This document shows, in pieces, positions 58,053 to 64,000 of a stretch of 64,000 nt of DNA; within the stretch, counting starts at the first letter, position 1, and each line of letters starts with the position of its first letter. A program made the position numbers and the translations under genes. Location of the stretch: assembly GCF_014643695.1 (NCBI RefSeq), contig NZ_BMJY01000002.1:318550-382549 (forward strand), read 5' to 3'. Below the pieces are notes generated by a model that saw only the letters and a program-made list of their open reading frames with translations, had not been told where the DNA came from and ran no database searches. Source of the DNA: Microbacterium album. GTDB taxonomy: Bacteria > Actinomycetota > Actinomycetes > Actinomycetales > Microbacteriaceae.

Positions 58053-59699
58053 TCAGCCGCCCGCCGCAGGTTCGCGGCGTGCGAGCAGACCGTGCTCGTC
58101 GACGAGCGCGAGCGAGAGCGTCTTGTAGCCCTCGCTCGCGAAGAAGGCCGTGAGGCGGTCGTCCTCGACGGACATCACGGTGCCCTCGCCCCACTCCGAG
58201 TGACGCACCCGGTCGTCCACCGCGAAGCCCTCGTCCGCCCCTCCGGTGCGGCCTGCGGGTGCGTCCGCGTACGCGGATCCGTCGGCGCACGTGTCGCAGT
58301 TGCCGCACGGTGCGTCCGGCTCCTGACCGAAGTAGCCCAGCAGGACCTGCCGGCGGCATCGCCGCGTCTCGGCATAGCCGCGCAGCATCTCGACGCGCGA
58401 CCGGTCGATACGCTCCCGGGCGTCGGCGCGCTCGAGCGCATGCTCGACGGCCTTCTCGGGCGCGATGCCCCGGCGCAGGCGCGCGCCGCAGCGGTCCACC
58501 CGCACCGAGGCCGTGTCCGACAGGAGCGTGAGGAGACCGGTCAGCCGACGCGGCGACACGTCGGCGCGCGCGGCCAGATCCGCGCGACGGCGGGCACCGT
58601 CCTGGAGCGCGTCGACGACACGCCGGAGCTCGTCGGCCCCCGGGCTCCGGCTCGCGAAGTAGCGGCGCAGCGCCAGGTCCTCGGGACGGTAGTGGAGCGT
58701 CCCCTGCGCCGGGCCGCCGTCGCGTCCTGCGCGTCCCAGCTCCTGGTAGTACGCGTCGACCGAGTCCGGGGCGTCGGCGTGCACGACGAAGCGCACGTCC
58801 TCCTTGTCGATCCCCATCCCGAACGCCGAGGTCGCCGCCACGACGTCGACGGAGCCCTCGAGGAACGCCTCGTGCGCGCGAGCGCGTTCCGCGGCGCGCA
58901 GCCCCGCGTGGTACGGGAGCGTCCGCAGGCCGCGCTCGGCGAGCTCCGCGGCATAGCGCTCGGCGTCGCGGCGCGTGGCGGTGTAGAGCAACCCGGGGCC
59001 GTCCAGTCCCGCGATCTCGTCCAGCACCGCCTGGCGCTTGTCGTGCTCCTCCGCGTGCCGGTGCACGGCGAGCGAGATGTTGGGCCGATCCATGTCTCCC
59101 ACGAGGACGGCGGGGTCGCGGAGCCCCAGGCGCTCCGCGATCTCCTCGCGCACGGGCGTCGAGGCGGTCGCCGTCAGCGCGACGATCGGTGGCCGCCCGA
59201 GCCGGTCCGCCATCGTGCCGACCAGCAGGTAGTCGGGGCGGAAGTCGTGCCCCCAGGAGGCGATGCAGTGCGCCTCGTCGATCACGAGGAGCGAGACGTC
59301 GAGCTCGGCGAGGTCGCCGAGGACCTCCTCCTTGGCGAGCTGCTCGGGAGCCAGCAGCACGTACTCCGCGTCCCCCGCCCTCAGGCGCCGCCACGCATCC
59401 CTGCGGGAACGGGATCCCCGCGCCGAGTTCAGCACGACCGCCTCGGGTGCGTCCGGAGCCTCCTGGAGGCCCGCCAGCTGGTCCTCCTGCAGCGCGATGA
59501 GCGGCGAGACCACGACCGTGATGCCGCGCCGGAGCGTCGCGGCGATCTGGTACACGGCCGACTTGCCGTATCCCGTGGCGAGCACGGCGAGCACGTCGCG
59601 TCCCGCCACCGCCGCCTCGATCGCCTCCCGCTGCGCGGGTCGCAGCGTCTCCAGGCCGAAGGACTCCCGCGCCACCCGTTCGATCTCATCCCTCTTCAC
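58053..59699 (-). CDS. recQ: RecQ-family ATP-dependent DNA helicase
   Basis: A 548-residue RecQ-type helicase. Walker A is ATGYGKSAVYQ, the DEAH box is at 141-144, followed by SWGHDFRPDY, and motif VI reads QELGRAGRDG. The zinc-binding region keeps RRCRRQVLLGYFGQ and CGNCDTC. There is no HRDC domain; instead the C-terminus (about 490-548) has DDRVRHSEWGEGTVMSVE, a short KOW/Tudor-like segment seen at the end of UvrD-type helicases. The GTG at 59699 has a ggggtggacgg site. An ATG at 59717 is an alternative start with no site. It lies tail to tail with the XRE-cupin gene, 4 bases apart. Confidence 0.9.
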   Translation of the reverse strand: MKRDEIERVARESFGLETLRPAQREAIEAAVAGRDVLAVLATGYGKSAVYQIAATLRRGITVVVSPLIALQEDQLAGLQEAPDAPEAVVLNSARGSRSRRDAWRRLRAGDAEYVLLAPEQLAKEEVLGDLAELDVSLLVIDEAHCIASWGHDFRPDYLLVGTMADRLGRPPIVALTATASTPVREEIAERLGLRDPAVLVGDMDRPNISLAVHRHAEEHDKRQAVLDEIAGLDGPGLLYTATRRDAERYAAELAERGLRTLPYHAGLRAAERARAHEAFLEGSVDVVAATSAFGMGIDKEDVRFVVHADAPDSVDAYYQELGRAGRDGGPAQGTLHYRPEDLALRRYFASRSPGADELRRVVDALQDGARRRADLAARADVSPRRLTGLLTLLSDTASVRVDRCGARLRRGIAPEKAVEHALERADARERIDRSRVEMLRGYAETRRCRRQVLLGYFGQEPDAPCGNCDTCADGSAYADAPAGRTGGADEGFAVDDRVRHSEWGEGTVMSVEDDRLTAFFASEGYKTLSLALVDEHGLLARREPAAGG

Positions 59700-60001
59700 C
59701 CGTCCACCCCAGCCCATCGCGCGCGGCGGCTCAACGGGGTTGCGCCGCACGCGCGCGGCATGCGGTGACGCGCGTGCGCCGTCACGGGGAACGGAAAGCC
59801 CGGGGGCCGCGGGCTGCGGCTGTCCGCTCACGGGGGTCGTGAGGGGCCCGTCCTCGTTGTCGTGTCCTGCCGGATCGAGGACACGCGCCTCTGGGGGGCG
59901 GGCGCGCCTGCCGCCGAATGTGGGGAGGGCGCCGCGGAGGGCGGTCGCCTGGCGCGTCGCAGGACGGGCACGCGCCGAGCAACGACGAAAGCGACCCCAT
60001 C
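59700..60001. other. Gene-free divergent region between recQ and the LASTG protein
   Basis: About 300 bases of very GC-rich DNA without a coding region I can support. Both neighbours start outward from it, so promoters must lie here. I see no convincing -10/-35 pair and no strong repeat. Confidence 0.5.
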
Positions 60002-62262
60002 ATGTCGATACCCGATCATTCCTCCCTGCGAACCGGAACGCGCGTGCGTCGCGGGACGTTCGCCCCACGGCGTGTGCGGCGCCCGCTCGGTACGACCGCG
60101 AGCGTCGCCCTGGTCGCGTCCCTCGTGGTGTCGGGCATCCTGGCCGCCGCGGCGTCCGCCGTGGCGAGTCCGACCGTCGCAGAGGACGATGCCGCGCCCA
60201 TCCTCGAAGACACGGCACTCGCCCACGCGGACGGGGACGCCGTGGGTGGGGAGAAGCTCCCCGCGGCGACCCCGGAAACCGCCGCCGAGCCCGCGCGGGG
60301 CGTGTCCGAGCCCGCCCCGAAGGCTGTCTCGAACGAGATCCGGCCCGGCACGGCGCAGATCGTCCCCATTCGGTTCGAGGACGTGAGCGAAATCCTCGTC
60401 GTGAGCCACGGTGCGCCGCAGATCCGGATCCAGACGATCGACCCGCTCGACAACGTCCTGTTCAGCACGCAGGGAGGACCGACGACGCACCATCGCGTGC
60501 ACGACGAGGGGCGGATCCTGCCGTCGGGTGTCTGGCGCGTCGAGCTCCACAACGACGGCGACCAGCCCGCCCGCGTGGCATACGAGATCGCCTCCCGGCG
60601 CGCGGACGTGGCGCTCACGCCGCAGGGGTTCCCGCCCGACCACGGACTCGCGGTCGGCACGAGAGCGCTCGTGAACGGCGAGCCGCTGCCCGCGGACGCC
60701 GTCGCGACGGCCATGGTCACGGCGCCGGACGGCTCGTTCCGCACCGCCCTCATGTATCGCTCCCCGGACGGACGGGACTGGCGGGCCGACTTCCCGGGTG
60801 CGTCCCCCGGTGTGTACGTGGCGCGCACGATGTTCGACGTCTCCGGCCGGCGTTCGTCCACGGCCTTCACGGTCGTCGCGGGTGTACCGGAGACGACGCC
60901 GCCCAGCCTGGAGCTGCTCACCGTCCCGGCCGCCTCGAACGCGCGCGGCTGGTTCGCGCGCGACGTCCAGGTCACGATCCGCGCCAGCGACGCCGGCTCG
61001 GGCGTCGCGCAGGTGGAGCGGCGGGTCGACGGGGGAGAGCCCCAGACGACCGGCGAGTCGGTCGTGGTGATCGACCTGGCGCACGGCGAGCACACGATCG
61101 AGTACCGCGCCGTGGATCGGCTCGGGAACGCGACCGGCTGCGCACGCGCGAGATCCGGATCGACACGGTCGCCCCGGAGATCGACGTGCAGCTGCCGGTC
61201 GACGGCGGCGAGTACGTCCGGGGCAGTTCTCACACGGTGCGGTACTCGTGCGAGGACGACCTGTCCGGCATGTACGAGTGCACCTCGGCCACACCGGACG
61301 GAGGCCCGCTCGACACGACCTACCCGGGCGAGTACGTCCTGCGCATGAGCGCGATCGACCGCGCCGGCAACCTCACGCAGCGCGAAGTCTCCTATCGCGT
61401 CGTGGAGCCGGCGCTGCCCACGGTCGGCCTCTCGATGCCCGAGCCCGACGGACTCGATGGCTGGTACCGGACGAGGCCGCTGTTCGCGCTCGAGGCACTC
61501 GAGGGCAACACGGAGGTGGCGAGCGTCCACTGGCGGTACTCGATCGACGGCGGGGAGCCCACCGAGGTCCGACGGGAGGGACCGCGCGCCGCATTCTCGC
61601 CGCCGCTCGACGGCACGTACGAGCTCACCTACTGGGCGGTCACGCGGGATGGCCGCGCCGGAGTGCCCGAGACGGTCACCTTCGGGGTCGACACCACGCC
61701 GCCGAATGTCGAGGTGCGCGCTCCCCGGGGCCCGGAGGTGGCGGCTCTCGCGCTCGCCAGCGGGCAGTACCGGCAGGGTGAGCAGCTGATCGCCGACTAC
61801 GCGTGCGACGACGCGACCTCGGGCATCGTGGACTGCCGGGGCACCGTGCCCTCCGGCGCCCCGGTGCCGACGGACACGGTGGGCCTGCGGGAGTTCGTCG
61901 TCGAGGCGACCGACGCCGCCGGCAATGAGAGGCGGATCGTCGTGGCGTACGAGATCGTGCCCGCCCCGGCTCCGGGCGAGGATCCGCCGGGCGAGGACCC
62001 GCAGGGCGAGGATCCGCCGGGCGACCCCGGTGCCGACCCCGGTCGGGACCCCGGTCAGGACCCCGGCACGGATCCGGCTGCGGATCCCGGTGCTCAGCCC
62101 GCCCCCGCCGCGCCGTCGGCGGACCGGCGTCCCGCCGCGGGGGACACGTCCCGCCCCGCCGGTCTGGCGTCGACGGGCCTCGAGGTTCCGTGGGGGCTGG
62201 CGGGCGCGGGCATGGCCCTCCTGCTGGGCGGAGTGCTCCTCATCCGGAGGCGCGTGCGCTGA
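60002..62262 (+). pseudogene. Frameshifted secreted surface protein with Ig-like repeats and LASTG anchor
   Basis: Two frames together encode one secreted protein. The N-terminal part from ATG 60002 has a signal peptide (hydrophobic core near residues 33-55, VALVASLVVSGILAAAASAV), a pre-peptidase-like region and an Ig-like domain ending AVDRLGNATG. Near 61130-61150 homology moves to the -1 frame, continuing REIRIDTVAPEIDVQLPVDGG, then further Ig-like domains, GED/GDP-rich linker, LASTG, TM helix and RRRVR. One missing base restores a single ORF of about 750 residues. No slippery heptamer is present. Either a real pseudogene, a sequencing error or unusual recoding; unshifted translation stops at 61348. 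Confidence 0.8.
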
Positions 62263-62275
62263 CGCGCGAAGCGGT

Positions 62276-62309
62276 GCCGGCCCGATCCTTCACTCTGGAT
62301 CGGGCCGGC
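62276..62309. terminator. 13-bp stem terminator between convergent genes
   Basis: gccggcccgatcc (62276-62288) pairs perfectly with ggatcgggccggc (62297-62309) over an 8-base loop. It lies between the surface-protein stop and the leftward response regulator stop, and could serve both. Confidence 0.85.
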
Positions 62310-62333
62310 GCACGTGCGTGTGCGGGGACGCGC

Positions 62334-63017
62334 TCAGTCCCTCGGCTCGCCCGCGCGCGCGCCGAACCCGGCCTCTCGCGCCATGACGATGAGCGCGCTG
62401 CGGTCCGGGGCTCCCAGCTTCGTGACGATGCTGTAGACGTAGTTGCGGACGGTCTTGCTGGTCAGCACCAGCGTGCGCGCGATCGAGCCGTTGTCGAGGC
62501 CCCGGGCGACGAGCTCCAGCACATCCGCTTCTCGTTCGGTCAGCTCCGGGAAGCGCGCCGGGCGGCTCGCCGAGGCGCTGCCGGTGAGATACGCCACAGC
62601 CCGGGCGGCGACGTCGGCGCCGAACAGTGCCTGCCCCTCGGCCACGGCCTGGATGGCGCGCTCGACCTCGCGCGGTGCCGCGACCTTGAGCAGGTACCCG
62701 CGTGCGCCCGCGCGCATGGCTGCGAACAGCGAACGGTCGTCGCTGTGCATGGTGAGAACGAGGACGGCCACCGAGGGGTGGCGCTGGGTGATGGTGCGTG
62801 TGGCGTCGAGACCGGACTCCTGCCCGAGATCGAGGTCCATCAGCACGACGTCCGGCTCTCGCGCGGCAACGAGGGCGAGCGCGTCGGCGACGGATGCCGC
62901 GTCTCCGACCACCTCGACGCCCTCGAGGGTCTCGAGCAGCGAGATGATGCCGCGCCGGAAGAGCGGATGGTCGTCCACGACGGCCACCGTGACCGTCCGC
63001 GCTGTCTCGCCGTTCAT
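62334..63017 (-). CDS. NarL/FixJ-type response regulator
   Basis: A 227-residue response regulator. The receiver domain has Asp15, Asp16 and phosphoacceptor Asp61 in VVLMDLDLG, with LTMHSDD and Lys in YLLKVAAP. The LuxR-type helix-turn-helix (about 160-220) contains LTEREADVLELVARGLDNGSIA and TVRNYVYSIVTKLG. The ATG at 63017 follows ggggaacggag. It is the partner of the kinase 100 bases upstream on the same strand. Target genes are unknown; the neighbouring surface protein is a possibility. Confidence 0.93.
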   Translation of the reverse strand: MNGETARTVTVAVVDDHPLFRRGIISLLETLEGVEVVGDAASVADALALVAAREPDVVLMDLDLGQESGLDATRTITQRHPSVAVLVLTMHSDDRSLFAAMRAGARGYLLKVAAPREVERAIQAVAEGQALFGADVAARAVAYLTGSASASRPARFPELTEREADVLELVARGLDNGSIARTLVLTSKTVRNYVYSIVTKLGAPDRSALIVMAREAGFGARAGEPRD

Positions 63018-63117
63018 GACCGTCGTCTCCGTTCCCCGCCGTCGGCGCTGCTCCGCCCGTCCGTCGCCGCGCGCGCGGCCTCCCACACCGACAGTGGCCG
63101 TCCCAACGTCCTTGCCA

Positions 63118-64000
63118 TCAGAGCGCTCCGTCCCGGATCGGCACCGGCGGCACCGCCTCCGCGCCCGGCGCGGCCGCCTCGGCGGGCATCGGCGGACGGT
63201 CGAGCGCGCCGAGGTGCGCCCCGGCCGGCTCTCGCGCGATCCGCACCCGGACCGACGTGCCGGAGCTGCTCGTCGAGACCGTGAGCTCGCCGCCCAGCGC
63301 GGCGGCGCGCTCGCGCATCGACGCCATTCCCACGCCCGGGACGGCGTCCGAGGGGATGCCCGACCCGTCGTCGACGACCTCGAGGACCGCCGCTTCCTCG
63401 GTCGCGCGGACGCGGGCCGTGACGCTGCGCGCGCCCCCGTGCCGCACGGCGTTCGCGATGGCCTCCGCCGTGATGAAGTACAGCGTCTCGGCGATGTCCG
63501 CCGAAAGGTCGGCGGCCCCGGTCGCGTCGGCGCGCACGCGCAGCTGCGGCGAGTCGAATCGCCCGGCCAGGCGCGAGAGCATCTCGGGAAGCTCGTCCGG
63601 CTCGAACTGAGGCGTCGACACCTCGTCGGCGAGCGCGCGCACCTCACGCGCTCGCTCGCGCACGTCGTCCGCGAGCTCCGTCAGCAGCGCGCGGGCGCGC
63701 TCCGGGTCGCTCGGGCCGATGTTCACGGCGGCGGCAAGGGCGAAGCCCGTGCCGGCGAGGGCGGGGCCGAGGCCGTCGTGCAGCTCACGGCGGATCGCAC
63801 GGCGTTCTTCGGCGCGCCGTGCGGCGAGCGCCGCGCGCGCGGCCTCCAGCAGGCGGTGCGACTCCGCCAGCCGCACCACGGTGGCGACCAGACCGGCCAC
63901 GTCCGCCAGGACGGTCCGCGTGCGGCGGTCCAGCCGTTGGCCGGGCACGGGACCCGCCGTCAGCTCGCCCAGGGGTGTGTCGCCGATGGTGAGCGGCGTG
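63118..64000 (-). CDS. Sensor histidine kinase, HisKA_3 type (partial, 5' end outside window)
   Basis: The C-terminal 294 codons of a NarX/DesK-type kinase; the frame is open through base 63999, so the start and any sensor or TM region lie beyond the window. The dimerisation helix has the phosphoacceptor His in RAIRRELHDGLGPALAGTGF. The ATPase domain shows TAEAIANAVRHGG (N box), DDGSGIP (G1) and GVGMASMRERAAALGGEL (G2). The visible N-terminal TPLGELTAG segment resembles the GAF-like linker of related actinobacterial kinases. The Ala/Pro-rich tail is unconserved. Phosphorylates the regulator at 62334-63017. Confidence 0.9.
   Translation of the reverse strand, partial: TPLTIGDTPLGELTAGPVPGQRLDRRTRTVLADVAGLVATVVRLAESHRLLEAARAALAARRAEERRAIRRELHDGLGPALAGTGFALAAAVNIGPSDPERARALLTELADDVRERAREVRALADEVSTPQFEPDELPEMLSRLAGRFDSPQLRVRADATGAADLSADIAETLYFITAEAIANAVRHGGARSVTARVRATEEAAVLEVVDDGSGIPSDAVPGVGMASMRERAAALGGELTVSTSSSGTSVRVRIAREPAGAHLGALDRPPMPAEAAAPGAEAVPPVPIRDGAL

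Noticed and set aside
61100..61180. Programmed -1 frameshift
   Set aside because: There is no X-XXY-YYZ slippery heptamer or obvious downstream pseudoknot; an indel is simpler.

Overview
The window is very GC-rich chromosomal DNA with the gene content and order of a Gram-positive actinobacterium, most likely a Microbacteriaceae member close to Microbacterium. That placement is an inference. It rests on Streptomyces-type xylose isomerase, monomeric isocitrate dehydrogenase, actinobacterial HrpA, a Pmt-type protein mannosyltransferase divergent from rsmI, the metG-tatD-ksgA-ispE order, LAXTG sorting signals and TAnnnT promoter boxes placed 6-8 bases before start codons. I saw no rRNA, tRNA, CRISPR array, prophage or insertion sequence.

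Layout. 0-2.6 kb: a phased A-tract repeat, a luciferase-like oxidoreductase and a DHA2-type drug efflux pump. 2.6-16 kb: a xylose and xylo-oligosaccharide locus. xylA-xylB run leftward from a promoter and operator next to a truncated polysaccharide deacetylase. A TauE/SafE permease follows. A LacI regulator is translationally coupled to a cytoplasmic GH10 xylanase, and both diverge from a sugar ABC operon (binding protein, two permeases, no ATPase) that ends in a GH3 glycosidase and a ROK regulator. The logic is import of xylo-oligosaccharides, intracellular cleavage by GH10 and GH3, and xylose catabolism by XylA and XylB. 16-17.3 kb: a single AbiEi-like/endonuclease-like gene bounded by two 75-bp direct repeats. 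17.3-28 kb: a NYN RNase-like protein, a quinone reductase, isocitrate dehydrogenase, HrpA, a glycosyltransferase and an aldo/keto reductase.

28-42.5 kb: a palindromic repeat array, then the actinobacterial core block pmt / rsmI-metG-tatD ... ksgA-ispE. The block is split by about 7 kb where rpfB usually lies. The inserted genes are a small coiled-coil membrane protein, a wall-anchored lamin-tail/phytase-like protein, an SdhA-like flavoprotein and a citrate synthase homologue with its own helix-turn-helix. The last two diverge around three TTGATC palindromes. 42.6-47 kb: an osmoprotectant ABC operon and a membrane protein. 47-50 kb: an exopolysaccharide sugar transferase and a CYP152-type peroxygenase. 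50-54 kb: a LysR regulator with an alcohol dehydrogenase and an MmsA-type aldehyde dehydrogenase. 54-60 kb: an ABC-F protein, a flavoprotein/methyltransferase fusion with a divergent XRE-cupin regulator, and RecQ. 60-64 kb: a frameshifted LASTG surface protein and a NarL-type two-component system whose kinase runs off the end.

The observations most worth following are: the HTH-citrate synthase/flavoprotein divergon with its three operators; the repeat-bounded endonuclease-like gene; the five-unit periodic array at 28.0-28.1 kb; about fifteen apparently leaderless starts; and two tiny ORFs that couple by ATGA overlaps to ispE and to the GH3 gene.
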